Shown here one piece after another: positions 20,828-31,816 of a stretch of 64,000 nt of DNA. The stretch is from Nansenia antarctica (lineage: Eukaryota > Chordata > Actinopteri > Argentiniformes > Microstomatidae): the NCBI GenBank assembly GCA_963989245.1, contig OZ022341.1:53493496-53557495 (forward strand), written 5' to 3'. Numbering within the stretch: the first letter of the stretch is position 1; each line of letters starts with the position of its first letter. Both the position numbers and the translations under genes were made by a program. A model generated the notes under the pieces. That model was not told the origin of the DNA. It searched no databases and saw only the letters and a program-made list of their open reading frames with translations.

Positions 20828-21271
20828 TTAATAGTAATCAACTAAAACCTGTCTGCGATGGGACACTTCAATCATACTATCATATACCGCATAAATTATT
20901 AGATTGATGGTATTAGGCAGCGGGTTCCTGAAACGTGTCTCCAGGCGTATGTTACCACTCTTGATCAATGATAGATGCTGACTATTATCCTCGTCAGGTG
21001 TCAGATTAAATGCATAAAGAGTGTACCCTCTCAGGAAATCGTTTCGATCAATGGCCATAGCACTGTTCTTTAAATGTCTCCCTGTTGATAACACCAGTTG
21101 ATAGAATTCACGAGTTACGCAACCATTAGGGAAGTCCGGTTGTAATGGTTTGGTGGGGAACTGGACACCGTCAACATATATTGCCAGATATTCTAGATTA
21201 TAATTCTTAAAATTGAATGGGTTCTTGCCATAGTCGCCCGTAAAAGAGTCATTATCAACCATCGCTACCAC
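20828..21271 (-). CDS. Capsid fragment, one codon shorter
   Basis: 147 codons: one of the tandem GTG/GTA Val codons before the ATG is lost, which does not affect the ATG-started protein. Confidence 0.66.
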   Translation of the reverse strand: MVAMVDNDSFTGDYGKNPFNFKNYNLEYLAIYVDGVQFPTKPLQPDFPNGCVTREFYQLVLSTGRHLKNSAMAIDRNDFLRGYTLYAFNLTPDEDNSQHLSLIKSGNIRLETRFRNPLPNTINLIIYAVYDSMIEVSHRRQVLVDYY

Positions 21272-21383
21272 AGACTATGTTATTGTTTGACTAAAACCCC
21301 TTGCTTGACTAAATAAAAATGATTGTAATGATACATGAACTCTGATAATTTATTTGACCAACATTTTATTGACTTGCACAATC

Positions 21384-21834
21384 TTACACAATTGTCTGAA
21401 CATGTTGAACACAACTAAACACATTATGAACACACACACACGGTTGCAACTTTTTCACAAAACGTGTTACCATTGTGTCATTTTTAAACAGATTAGAAGA
21501 ATATTTAGATATCAACATATCATAGGTGATGCCTCTACACATGTGATTTAAGAAGTAGATACAGTGTTCACCACATGTGACCGATGTGACATCCTGAACT
21601 TGTTTGTCTGATAAATGTATCTCATCACATGACATGTTTAAAAAGTCATAAATCGATTTAGGAAATATTGAATGATTTGGAGCATTTCCAAAACTGTCAA
21701 AAAAAACACCCAACTCTCTCCAATATATAAACTGCCAGCCAATGCTCTCCAGGCTGGTCAGAGGGGTGTGTGTTAATTATCATAGCACTAGGTCTTATTT
21801 GTAGAGGTTGCTGGGGCAGTTTATCACAAGCCAA
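21384..21834 (-). pseudogene. Protease fragment with homopolymer frameshift, type B tail
   Basis: Extra A near 21704 separates the His and Cys halves. Confidence 0.8.
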
Positions 21835-21870
21835 AACACCTGGCTGTCAGTTCCACAGTATTCATGATGC

Positions 21871-22317
21871 TTAATAGTAATCAACTAAAACCTGTCTGCG
21901 ATGGGACACTTCAATCATACTATCATATACCGCATAAATTATTAGATTGATGGTATTAGGCAGCGGGTTCCTGAAACGTGTCTCCAGGCGTATGTTACCA
22001 CTCTTGATCAATGATAGATGCTGACTATTATCCTCGTCAGGTGTCAGATTAAATGCATAAAGAGTGTACCCTCTCAGGAAATCGTTTCGATCAATGGCCA
22101 TAGCACTGTTCTTTAAATGTCTCCCTGTTGATAACACCAGTTGATAGAATTCACGAGTTACGCAACCATTAGGGAAGTCCGGTTGTAATGGTTTGGTGGG
22201 GAACTGGACACCGTCAACATATATTGCCAGATATTCTAGATTATAATTCTTAAAATTGAATGGGTTCTTGCCATAGTCGCCCGTAAAATAGTCATTATCA
22301 ACCATCGCTACCACCAC
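21871..22317 (-). CDS. Capsid fragment, Ser10Tyr
   Basis: One substitution near the truncated N-terminus. Confidence 0.66.
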   Translation of the reverse strand: MVVAMVDNDYFTGDYGKNPFNFKNYNLEYLAIYVDGVQFPTKPLQPDFPNGCVTREFYQLVLSTGRHLKNSAMAIDRNDFLRGYTLYAFNLTPDEDNSQHLSLIKSGNIRLETRFRNPLPNTINLIIYAVYDSMIEVSHRRQVLVDYY

Positions 22318-22428
22318 AGACTATGTTATTGTTTGACTAAAACCCCTTGCTTGACTAAATAAAAATGATTGTAATGATAATGAACTCTGATAATTTATTT
22401 GACCAACATTTTATTGACTTGCACAATC

Positions 22429-22879
22429 TTACACAATTGTCTGAACATGTTGAACACAACTAAACACATTATGAACACACACACACGGTTGCAACTTTTT
22501 CACAAAACGTGTTACCATTGTGTCATTTTTAAACAGATTAGAAGAATATTTAGATATCAACATATCATAGGTGATGCCTCTACACATGTGATTTAAGAAG
22601 TAGATACAGTGTTCACCACATGTGACCGATGTGACATCCTGAACTTGTTTGTCTGATAAATGTATCTCATCACATGACATGTTTAAAAAGTCATAAATCG
22701 ATTTAGGAAATATTGAATGATTTGGAGCATTTCCAAAACTGTCAAAAAAAACACCCAACTCTCTCCAATATATAAACTGCCAGCCAATGCTCTCCAGGCT
22801 GGTCAGAGGGGTGTGTGTTAATTATCATAGCACTAGGTCTTATTTGTAGAGGTTGCTGGGGCAGTTTATCACAAGCCAA
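22429..22879 (-). pseudogene. Protease fragment with homopolymer frameshift, type B tail
   Basis: Eight-A run near 22745. The adjacent spacer has the shortened GATAATGAAC form. Confidence 0.8.
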
Positions 22880-22915
22880 AACACCTGGCTGTCAGTTCCA
22901 CAGTATTCATGATGC

Positions 22916-23362
22916 TTAATAGTAATCAACTAAAACCTGTCTGCGATGGGACACTTCAATCATACTATCATATACCGCATAAATTATTAGATTGATGGTA
23001 TTAGGCAGCGGGTTCCTGAAACGTGTCTCCAGGCGTATGTTACCACTCTTGATCAATGATAGATGCTGACTATTATCCTCGTCAGGTGTCAGATTAAATG
23101 CATAAAGAGTGTACCCTCTCAGGAAATCGTTTCGATCAATGGCCATAGCACTGTTCTTTAAATGTCTCCCTGTTGATAACACCAGTTGATAGAATTCACG
23201 AGTTACGCAACCATTAGGGAAGTCCGGTTGTAATGGTTTGGTGGGGAACTGGACACCGTCAACATATATTGCCAGATATTCTAGATTATAATTCTTAAAA
23301 TTGAATGGGTTCTTGCCATAGTCGCCCGTAAAAGAGTCATTATCAACCATCGCTACCACCAC
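22916..23362 (-). CDS. Capsid fragment
   Basis: Protein as reference; 1,046 nt to the next copy. Confidence 0.66.
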   Translation of the reverse strand: MVVAMVDNDSFTGDYGKNPFNFKNYNLEYLAIYVDGVQFPTKPLQPDFPNGCVTREFYQLVLSTGRHLKNSAMAIDRNDFLRGYTLYAFNLTPDEDNSQHLSLIKSGNIRLETRFRNPLPNTINLIIYAVYDSMIEVSHRRQVLVDYY

Positions 23363-23474
23363 AGACTATGTTATTGTTTGACTAAAACCCCTTGCTTGAC
23401 TAAATAAAAATGATTGTAATGATACATGAACTCTGATAATTTATTTGACCAACATTTTATTGACTTGCACAATC

Positions 23475-23925
23475 TTACACAATTGTCTGAACATGTTGAA
23501 CACAACTAAACACATTATGAACACACACACACGGTTGCAACTTTTTCACAAAACGTGTTACCATTGTGTCATTTTTAAACAGATTAGAAGAATATTTAGA
23601 TATCAACATATCATAGGTGATGCCTCTACACATGTGATTTAAGAAGTAGATACAGTGTTCACCACATGTGACCGATGTGACATCCTGAACTTGTTTGTCT
23701 GATAAATGTATCTCATCACATGACATGTTTAAAAAGTCATAAATCGATTTAGGAAATATTGAATGATTTGGAGCATTTCCAAAACTGTCAAAAAAAACAC
23801 CCAACTCTCTCCAATATATAAACTGCCAGCCAATGCTCTCCAGGCTGGTCAGAGGGGTGTGTGTTAATTATCATAGCACTAGGTCTTATTTGTAGAGGTT
23901 GCTGGGGCAGTTTATCACAAGCCAA
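23475..23925 (-). pseudogene. Protease fragment with homopolymer frameshift, type B tail
   Basis: Eight-A run near 23791, third in consecutive units. Confidence 0.8.
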
Positions 23926-23961
23926 AACACCTGGCTGTCAGTTCCACAGTATTCATGATGC

Positions 23962-24408
23962 TTAATAGTAATCAACTAAAACCTGTCTGCGATGGGACAC
24001 TTCAATCATACTATCATATACCGCATAAATTATTAGATTGATGGTATTAGGCAGCGGGTTCCTGAAACGTGTCTCCAGGCGTATGTTACCACTCTTGATC
24101 AATGATAGATGCTGACTATTATCCTCGTCAGGTGTCAGATTAAATGCATAAAGAGTGTACCCTCTCAGGAAATCGTTTCGATCAATGGCCATAGCACTGT
24201 TCTTTAAATGTCTCCCTGTTGATAACACCAGTTGATAGAATTCACGAGTTACGCAACCATTAGGGAAGTCCGGTTGTAATGGTTTGGTGGGGAACTGGAC
24301 ACCGTCAACATATATTGCCAGATATTCTAGATTATAATTCTTAAAATTGAATGGGTTCTTGCCATAGTCGCCCGTAAAAGAGTCATTATCAACCATCGCT
24401 ACCACCAC
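23962..24408 (-). CDS. Capsid fragment
   Basis: Protein as reference; 1,047 nt to the next copy. Confidence 0.66.
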   Translation of the reverse strand: MVVAMVDNDSFTGDYGKNPFNFKNYNLEYLAIYVDGVQFPTKPLQPDFPNGCVTREFYQLVLSTGRHLKNSAMAIDRNDFLRGYTLYAFNLTPDEDNSQHLSLIKSGNIRLETRFRNPLPNTINLIIYAVYDSMIEVSHRRQVLVDYY

Positions 24409-24486
24409 AGACTATGTTATTGTTTGACTAAAACCCCTTGCTTGACTAAATAAAAATGATTGTAATGATACATGAACTCTGATAAT

Positions 24487-24972
24487 TTATTTGACCAACA
24501 TTTTATTGACTTGCACAATCTTACACAATTGTCTGAACATGTTGAACACAACTAAACACATTATGAACACACACACACACGGTTGCAACTTTTTCACAAA
24601 ACGTGTTACCATTGTGTCATTTTTAAACAGATTAGAAGAATATTTAGATATCAACATATCATAGGTGATGCCTCTACACATGTGATTTAAGAAGTAGATA
24701 CAGTGTTCACCACATGTGACCGATGTGACATCCTGAACTTGTTTGTCTGATAAATGTATCTCATCACATGACATGTTTAAAAAGTCATAAATCGATTTAG
24801 GAAATATTGAATGATTTGGAGCATTTCCAAAACTGTCAAAAAAACACCCAACTCTCTCCAATATATAAACTGCCAGCCAATGCTCTCCAGGCTGGTCAGA
24901 GGGGTGTGTGTTAATTATCATAGCACTAGGTCTTATTTGTAGAGGTTGCTGGGGCAGTTTATCACAAGCCAA
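24487..24972 (-). CDS. Adenain-like protease fragment, type A
   Basis: Intact seven-A run inside a block of frameshifted neighbours. Confidence 0.83.
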   Translation of the reverse strand: MACDKLPQQPLQIRPSAMIINTHPSDQPGEHWLAVYILERVGCFFDSFGNAPNHSIFPKSIYDFLNMSCDEIHLSDKQVQDVTSVTCGEHCIYFLNHMCRGITYDMLISKYSSNLFKNDTMVTRFVKKLQPCVCVFIMCLVVFNMFRQLCKIVQVNKMLVK

Positions 24973-25008
24973 AACACCTGGCTGTCAGTTCCACAGTATT
25001 CATGATGC

Positions 25009-25455
25009 TTAATAGTAATCAACTAAAACCTGTCTGCGATGGGACACTTCAATCATACTATCATATACCGCATAAATTATTAGATTGATGGTATTAGGCA
25101 GCGGGTTCCTGAAACGTGTCTCCAGGCGTATGTTACCACTCTTGATCAATGATAGATGCTGACTATTATCCTCGTCAGGTGTCAGATTAAATGCATAAAG
25201 AGTGTACCCTCTCAGGAAATCGTTTCGATCAATGGCCATAGCACTGTTCTTTAAATGTCTCCCTGTTGATAACACCAGTTGATAGAATTCACGAGTTACG
25301 CAACCATTAGGGAAGTCCGGTTGTAATGGTTTGGTGGGGAACTGGACACCGTCAACATATATTGCCAGATATTCTAGATTATAATTCTTAAAATTGAATG
25401 GGTTCATGCCATAGTCGCCCGTAAAAGAGTCATTATCAACCATCGCTACCACCAC
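25009..25455 (-). CDS. Capsid fragment, Lys17Met
   Basis: One substitution in the GKNPFNF stretch. Confidence 0.66.
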   Translation of the reverse strand: MVVAMVDNDSFTGDYGMNPFNFKNYNLEYLAIYVDGVQFPTKPLQPDFPNGCVTREFYQLVLSTGRHLKNSAMAIDRNDFLRGYTLYAFNLTPDEDNSQHLSLIKSGNIRLETRFRNPLPNTINLIIYAVYDSMIEVSHRRQVLVDYY

Positions 25456-25567
25456 AGACTATGTTATTGTTTGACTAAAACCCCTTGCTTGACTAAATAA
25501 AAATGATTGTAATGATACATGAACTCTGATAATTTATTTGACCAACATTTTATTGACTTGCACAATC

Positions 25568-26018
25568 TTACACAATTGTCTGAACATGTTGAACACAACT
25601 AAACACATTATGAACACACACACACGGTTGCAACTTTTTCACAAAACGTGTTACCATTGTGTCATTTTTAAACAGATTAGAAGAATATTTAGATATCAAC
25701 ATATCATAGGTGATGCCTCTACACATGTGATTTAAGAAGTAGATACAGTGTTCACCACATGTGACCGATGTGACATCCTGAACTTGTTTGTCTGATAAAT
25801 GTATCTCATCACATGACATGTTTAAAAAGTCATAAATCGATTTAGGAAATATTGAATGATTTGGAGCATTTCCAAAACTGTCAAAAAAAACACCCAACTC
25901 TCTCCAATATATAAACTGCCAGCCAATGCTCTCCAGGCTGGTCAGAGGGGTGTGTGTTAATTATCATAGCACTAGGTCTTATTTGTAGAGGTTGCTGGGG
26001 CAGTTTATCACAAGCCAA
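25568..26018 (-). pseudogene. Protease fragment with homopolymer frameshift, type B tail
   Basis: Eight-A run near 25884. Confidence 0.8.
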
Positions 26019-26054
26019 AACACCTGGCTGTCAGTTCCACAGTATTCATGATGC

Positions 26055-26501
26055 TTAATAGTAATCAACTAAAACCTGTCTGCGATGGGACACTTCAATC
26101 ATACTATCATATACCGCATAAATTATTAGATTGATGGTATTAGGCAGCGGGTTCCTGAAACGTGTCTCCAGGCGTATGTTACCACTCTTGATCAATGATA
26201 GATGCTGACTATTATCCTCGTCAGGTGTCAGATTAAATGCATAAAGAGTGTACCCTCTCAGGAAATCGTTTCGATCAATGGCCATAGCACTGTTCTTTAA
26301 ATGTCTCCCTGTTGATAACACCAGTTGATAGAATTCACGAGTTACGCAACCATTAGGGAAGTCCGGTTGTAATGGTTTGGTGGGGAACTGGACACCGTCA
26401 ACATATATTGCCAGATATTCTAGATTATAATTCTTAAAATTGAATGGGTTCTTGCCATAGTCGCCCGTAAAAGAGTCATTATCAACCATCGCTACCACCA
26501 C
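26055..26501 (-). CDS. Capsid fragment
   Basis: Protein as reference; the following spacer has the short GATAATGAAC form. Confidence 0.66.
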   Translation of the reverse strand: MVVAMVDNDSFTGDYGKNPFNFKNYNLEYLAIYVDGVQFPTKPLQPDFPNGCVTREFYQLVLSTGRHLKNSAMAIDRNDFLRGYTLYAFNLTPDEDNSQHLSLIKSGNIRLETRFRNPLPNTINLIIYAVYDSMIEVSHRRQVLVDYY

Positions 26502-26578
26502 AGACTATGTTATTGTTTGACTAAAACCCCTTGCTTGACTAAATAAAAATGATTGTAATGATAATGAACTCTGATAAT

Positions 26579-27065
26579 TTATTTGACCAACATTTTATTG
26601 ACTTGCACAATCTTACACAATTGTCTGAACATGTTGAACACAACTAAACACATTATGAACACACACACACACGGTTGCAACTTTTTCACAAAACGTGTTA
26701 CCATTGTGTCATTTTTAAACAGATTAGAAGAATATTTAGATATCAACATATCATAGGTGATGCCTCTACACATGTGATTTAAGAAGTAGATACAGTGTTC
26801 ACCACATGTGACCGATGTGACATCCTGAACTTGTTTGTCTGATAAATGTATCTCATCACATGACATGTTTAAAAAGTCATAAATCGATTTAGGAAATATT
26901 GAATGATTTGGAGCATTTCCAAAACTGTCAAAAAAAACACCCAACTCTCTCCAATATATAAACTGCCAGCCAATGCTCTCCAGGCTGGTCAGAGGGGTGT
27001 GTGTTAATTATCATAGCACTAGGTCTTATTTGTAGAGGTTGCTGGGGCAGTTTATCACAAGCCAA
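26579..27065 (-). pseudogene. Protease fragment with homopolymer frameshift, type A tail
   Basis: Only left-arm copy that combines the extra A with the longer AC run. Confidence 0.8.
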
Positions 27066-27101
27066 AACACCTGGCTGTCAGTTCCACAGTATTCATGATG
27101 C

Positions 27102-27548
27102 TTAATAGTAATCAACTAAAACCTGTCTGCGATGGGACACTTCAATCATACTATCATATACCGCATAAATTATTAGATTGATGGTATTAGGCAGCGGGTT
27201 CCTGAAACGTGTCTCCAGGCGTATGTTACCACTCTTGATCAATGATAGATGCTGACTATTATCCTCGTCAGGTGTCAGATTAAATGCATAAAGAGTGTAC
27301 CCTCTCAGGAAATCGTTTCGATCAATGGCCATAGCACTGTTCTTTAAATGTCTCCCTGTTGATAACACCAGTTGATAGAATTCACGAGTTACGCAACCAT
27401 TAGGGAAGTCCGGTTGTAATGGTTTGGTGGGGAACTGGACACCGTCAACATATATTGCCAGATATTCTAGATTATAATTCTTAAAATTGAATGGGTTCTT
27501 GCCATAGTCGCCCGTAAAAGAGTCATTATCAACCATCGCTACCACCAC
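27102..27548 (-). CDS. Capsid fragment
   Basis: Protein as reference; 1,047 nt to the next copy. Confidence 0.66.
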   Translation of the reverse strand: MVVAMVDNDSFTGDYGKNPFNFKNYNLEYLAIYVDGVQFPTKPLQPDFPNGCVTREFYQLVLSTGRHLKNSAMAIDRNDFLRGYTLYAFNLTPDEDNSQHLSLIKSGNIRLETRFRNPLPNTINLIIYAVYDSMIEVSHRRQVLVDYY

Positions 27549-27626
27549 AGACTATGTTATTGTTTGACTAAAACCCCTTGCTTGACTAAATAAAAATGAT
27601 TGTAATGATACATGAACTCTGATAAT

Positions 27627-28112
27627 TTATTTGACCAACATTTTATTGACTTGCACAATCTTACACAATTGTCTGAACATGTTGAACACAACTAAACACA
27701 TTATGAACACACACACACACGGTTGCAACTTTTTCACAAAACGTGTTACCATTGTGTCATTTTTAAACAGATTAGAAGAATATTTAGATATCAACATATC
27801 ATAGGTGATGCCTCTACACATGTGATTTAAGAAGTAGATACAGTGTTCACCACATGTGACCGATGTGACATCCTGAACTTGTTTGTCTGATAAATGTATC
27901 TCATCACATGACATGTTTAAAAAGTCATAAATCGATTCAGGAAATATTGAATGATTTGGAGCATTTCCAAAACTGTCAAAAAAACACCCAACTCTCTCCA
28001 ATATATAAACTGCCAGCCAATGCTCTCCAGGCTGGTCAGAGGGGTGTGTGTTAATTATCATAGCACTAGGTCTTATTTGTAGAGGTTGCTGGGGCAGTTT
28101 ATCACAAGCCAA
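27627..28112 (-). CDS. Adenain-like protease fragment, type A, Lys59Glu
   Basis: Charge-reversing change between Asp46 and Gln80; catalytic residues kept. Confidence 0.83.
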   Translation of the reverse strand: MACDKLPQQPLQIRPSAMIINTHPSDQPGEHWLAVYILERVGCFFDSFGNAPNHSIFPESIYDFLNMSCDEIHLSDKQVQDVTSVTCGEHCIYFLNHMCRGITYDMLISKYSSNLFKNDTMVTRFVKKLQPCVCVFIMCLVVFNMFRQLCKIVQVNKMLVK

Positions 28113-28148
28113 AACACCTGGCTGTCAGTTCCACAGTATTCATGATGC

Positions 28149-28595
28149 TTAATAGTAATCAACTAAAACCTGTCTGCGATGGGACACTTCAATCATACTA
28201 TCATATACCGCATAAATTATTAGATTGATGGTATTAGGCAGCGGGTTCCTGAAACGTGTCTCCAGGCGTATGTTACCACTCTTGATCAATGATAGATGCT
28301 GACTATTATCCTCGTCAGGTGTCAGATTAAATGCATAAAGAGTGTACCCTCTCAGGAAATCGTTTCGATCAATGGCCATAGCACTGTTCTTTAAATGTCT
28401 CCCTGTTGATAACACCAGTTGATAGAATTCACGTGTTACGCAACCATTAGGGAAGTCCGGTTGTAATGGTTTGGTGGGGAACTGGGCACCGTCAACATAT
28501 ATTGCCAGATATTCTAGATTATAATTCTTAAAATTGAATGGGTTCTTGCCATAGTCGCCCGTAAAAGAGTCATTATCAACCATCGCTACCACCAC
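28149..28595 (-). CDS. Capsid fragment, Val37Ala
   Basis: Also carries a silent Thr54 change (28434) shared with the copy two units away at 30243. Confidence 0.66.
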   Translation of the reverse strand: MVVAMVDNDSFTGDYGKNPFNFKNYNLEYLAIYVDGAQFPTKPLQPDFPNGCVTREFYQLVLSTGRHLKNSAMAIDRNDFLRGYTLYAFNLTPDEDNSQHLSLIKSGNIRLETRFRNPLPNTINLIIYAVYDSMIEVSHRRQVLVDYY

Positions 28596-28673
28596 AGACT
28601 ATGTTATTGTTTGACTAAAACCCCTTGCTTGACTAAATAAAAATGATTGTAATGATACATGAACTCTGATAAT

Positions 28674-29159
28674 TTATTTGACCAACATTTTATTGACTTG
28701 CACAATCTTACACAATTGTCTGAACATGTTGAACACAACTAAACACATTATGAACACACACACACACGGTTGCAACTTTTTCACAAAACGTGTTACCATT
28801 GTGTCATTTTTAAACAGATTAGAAGAATATTTAGATATCAACATATCATAGGTGATGCCTCTACACATGTGATTTAAGAAGTAGATACAGTGTTCACCAC
28901 ATGTGACCGATGTGACATCCTGAACTTGTTTGTCTGATAAATGTATCTCATCACATGACATGTTTAAAAAGTCATAAATCGATTTAGGAAATATTGAATG
29001 ATTTGGAGCATTTCCAAAACTGTCAAAAAAACACCCAACTCTCTCCAATTTATAAACTGCCAGCCAATGCTCTCCAGGCTGGTCAGAGGGGTGTGTGTTA
29101 ATTATCATAGCACTAGGTCTTATTTGTAGAGGTTGCTGGGGCAGTTTATCACAAGCCAA
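28674..29159 (-). CDS. Adenain-like protease fragment, type A, Ile37Lys
   Basis: Change at 29050, six residues after catalytic His31. It recurs at 31146 and, in the other arm, at 53321. Confidence 0.83.
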   Translation of the reverse strand: MACDKLPQQPLQIRPSAMIINTHPSDQPGEHWLAVYKLERVGCFFDSFGNAPNHSIFPKSIYDFLNMSCDEIHLSDKQVQDVTSVTCGEHCIYFLNHMCRGITYDMLISKYSSNLFKNDTMVTRFVKKLQPCVCVFIMCLVVFNMFRQLCKIVQVNKMLVK

Positions 29160-29195
29160 AACACCTGGCTGTCAGTTCCACAGTATTCATGATGC

Positions 29196-29642
29196 TTAAT
29201 AGTAATCAACTAAAACCTGTCTGCGATGGGACACTTCAATCATACTATCATATACCGCATAAATTATTAGATTGATGGTATTAGGCAGCGGGTTCCTGAA
29301 ACGTGTCTCCAGGCGTATGTTACCACTCTTGATCAATGATAGATGCTGACTATTATCCTCGTCAGGTGTCAGATTAAATGCATAAAGAGTGTACCCTCTC
29401 AGGAAATCGTTTCGATCAATGGCCATAGCACTGTTCTTTAAATGTCTCCCTGTTGATAACACCAGTTGATAGAATTCACGAGTTACGCAACCATTAGGGA
29501 AGTCCGGTTGTAATGGTTTGGTGGGGAACTGGACACCGTCAACATATATTGCCAGATATTCTAGATTATAATTCTTAAAATTGAATGGGTTCTTGCCATA
29601 GTCGCCCGTAAAAGAGTCATTATCAACCATCGCTACCACCAC
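29196..29642 (-). CDS. Capsid fragment
   Basis: Protein as reference; 1,047 nt to the next copy. Confidence 0.66.
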   Translation of the reverse strand: MVVAMVDNDSFTGDYGKNPFNFKNYNLEYLAIYVDGVQFPTKPLQPDFPNGCVTREFYQLVLSTGRHLKNSAMAIDRNDFLRGYTLYAFNLTPDEDNSQHLSLIKSGNIRLETRFRNPLPNTINLIIYAVYDSMIEVSHRRQVLVDYY

Positions 29643-29720
29643 AGACTATGTTATTGTTTGACTAAAACCCCTTGCTTGACTAAATAAAAATGATTGTAAT
29701 GATACATGAACTCTGATAAT

Positions 29721-30206
29721 TTATTTGACCAACATTTTATTGACTTGCACAATCTTACACAATTGTCTGAACATGTTGAACACAACTAAACACATTATGA
29801 ACACACACACACACGGTTGCAACTTTTTCACAAAACGTGTTACCATTGTGTCATTTTTAAACAGATTAGAAGAATATTTAGATATCAACATATCATAGGT
29901 GATGCCTCTACACATGTGATTTAAGAAGTAGATACAGTGTTCACCACATGTGACCGATGTGACATCCTGAACTTGTTTGTCTGATAAATGTATCTCATCA
30001 CATGACATGTTTAAAAAGTCATAAATCGATTTAGGAAATATTGAATGATTTGGAGCATTTCCAAAACTGTCAAAAAAACACCCAACTCTCTCCAATATAT
30101 AAACTGCCAGCCAATGCTCTCCAGGCTGGTCAGAGGGGTGTGTGTTAATTATCATAGCACTAGGTCTTATTTGTAGAGGTTGCTGGGGCAGTTTATCACA
30201 AGCCAA
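29721..30206 (-). CDS. Adenain-like protease fragment, type A
   Basis: Protein as reference. Confidence 0.83.
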   Translation of the reverse strand: MACDKLPQQPLQIRPSAMIINTHPSDQPGEHWLAVYILERVGCFFDSFGNAPNHSIFPKSIYDFLNMSCDEIHLSDKQVQDVTSVTCGEHCIYFLNHMCRGITYDMLISKYSSNLFKNDTMVTRFVKKLQPCVCVFIMCLVVFNMFRQLCKIVQVNKMLVK

Positions 30207-30242
30207 AACACCTGGCTGTCAGTTCCACAGTATTCATGATGC

Positions 30243-30689
30243 TTAATAGTAATCAACTAAAACCTGTCTGCGATGGGACACTTCAATCATACTATCATAT
30301 ACCGCATAAATTATTAGATTGATGGTATTAGGCAGCGGGTTCCTGAAACGTGTCTCCAGGCGTATGTTACCACTCTTGATCAATGATAGATGCTGACTAT
30401 TATCCTCGTCAGGTGTCAGATTAAATGCATAAAGAGTGTACCCTCTCAGGAAATCGTTTCGATCAATGGCCATAGCACTGTTCTTTAAATGTCTCCCTGT
30501 TGATAACACCAGTTGATAGAATTCACGTGTTACGCAACCATTAGGGAAGTCCGGTTGTAATGGTTTGGTGGGGAACTGGACACCGTCAACATATATTGCC
30601 AGATATTCTAGATTATAATTCTTAAAATTGAATGGGTTCTTGCCATAGTCGCCCGTAAAAGAGTCATTATCAACCATCGCTACCACCAC
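30243..30689 (-). CDS. Capsid fragment
   Basis: Protein as reference, with the silent Thr54 variant at 30528; 1,049 nt to the next copy, the longest intact step in this arm. Confidence 0.66.
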   Translation of the reverse strand: MVVAMVDNDSFTGDYGKNPFNFKNYNLEYLAIYVDGVQFPTKPLQPDFPNGCVTREFYQLVLSTGRHLKNSAMAIDRNDFLRGYTLYAFNLTPDEDNSQHLSLIKSGNIRLETRFRNPLPNTINLIIYAVYDSMIEVSHRRQVLVDYY

Positions 30690-30841
30690 AGACTATGTTA
30701 TTGTTTGACTAAAACCCCTTGCTTGACTAAATAAAAATGATTGTAATGATACATGAACTCTGATCATTTATTTGACCAACATTTTATTGACTTGCACAAT
30801 CTTACACAATTGTCTGAACATGTTGAACACAACTAAACACA

Positions 30842-31255
30842 TTATGAACACACACACACACACGGTTGCAACTTTTTCACAAAACGTGTTACCATTGTGT
30901 CATTTTTAAACAGATTAGAAGAATATTTAGATATCAACATATCATAGGTGATGCCTCTACACATGTGATTTAAGAAGTAGATACAGTGTTCACCACATGT
31001 GACCGATGTGACATCCTGAACTTGTTTGTCTGATAAATGTATCTCATCACATGACATGTTTAAAAAGTCATAAATCGATTTAGGAAATATTGAATGATTT
31101 GGAGCATTTCCAAAACTGTCAAAAAAACACCCAACTCTCTCCAATTTATAAACTGCCAGCCAATGCTCTCCAGGCTGGTCAGAGGGGTGTGTGTTAATTA
31201 TCATAGCACTAGGTCTTATTTGTAGAGGTTGCTGGGGCAGTTTATCACAAGCCAA
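30842..31255 (-). CDS. Adenain-like protease fragment, third frame type, Ile37Lys
   Basis: The AC run is one dinucleotide longer than type A, so the tail enters a third frame and stops at CVCVCS after 137 codons. The spacer has TCATTT for TAATTT near 30765. Confidence 0.82.
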   Translation of the reverse strand: MACDKLPQQPLQIRPSAMIINTHPSDQPGEHWLAVYKLERVGCFFDSFGNAPNHSIFPKSIYDFLNMSCDEIHLSDKQVQDVTSVTCGEHCIYFLNHMCRGITYDMLISKYSSNLFKNDTMVTRFVKKLQPCVCVCS

Positions 31256-31291
31256 AACACCTGGCTGTCAGTTCCACAGTATTCATGATGC

Positions 31292-31738
31292 TTAATAGTA
31301 ATCAACTAAAACCTGTCTGCGATGGGACACTTCAATCATACTATCATATACCGCATAAATTATTAGATTGATGGTATTAGGCAGCGGGTTCCTGAAACGT
31401 GTCTCCAGGCGTATGTTACCACTCTTGATCAATGATAGATGCTGACTATTATCCTCGTCAGGTGTCAGATTAAATGCATAAAGAGTGTACCCTCTCAGGA
31501 AATCGTTTCGATCAATGGCCATAGCACTGTTCTTTAAATGTCTCCCTGTTGATAACACCAGTTGATAGAATTCACGAGTTACGCAACCATTAGGGAAGTC
31601 CGGTTGTAATGGTTTGGTGGGGAACTGGACACCGTCAACATATATTGCCAGATATTCTAGATTATAATTCTTAAAATTGAATGGGTTCTTGCCATAGTCG
31701 CCCGTAAAAGAGTCATTATCAACCATCGCTACCACCAC
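31292..31738 (-). CDS. Capsid fragment
   Basis: Protein as reference; 1,047 nt to the next copy. Confidence 0.66.
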   Translation of the reverse strand: MVVAMVDNDSFTGDYGKNPFNFKNYNLEYLAIYVDGVQFPTKPLQPDFPNGCVTREFYQLVLSTGRHLKNSAMAIDRNDFLRGYTLYAFNLTPDEDNSQHLSLIKSGNIRLETRFRNPLPNTINLIIYAVYDSMIEVSHRRQVLVDYY

Positions 31739-31816
31739 AGACTATGTTATTGTTTGACTAAAACCCCTTGCTTGACTAAATAAAAATGATTGTAATGATA
31801 CATGAACTCTGATAAT

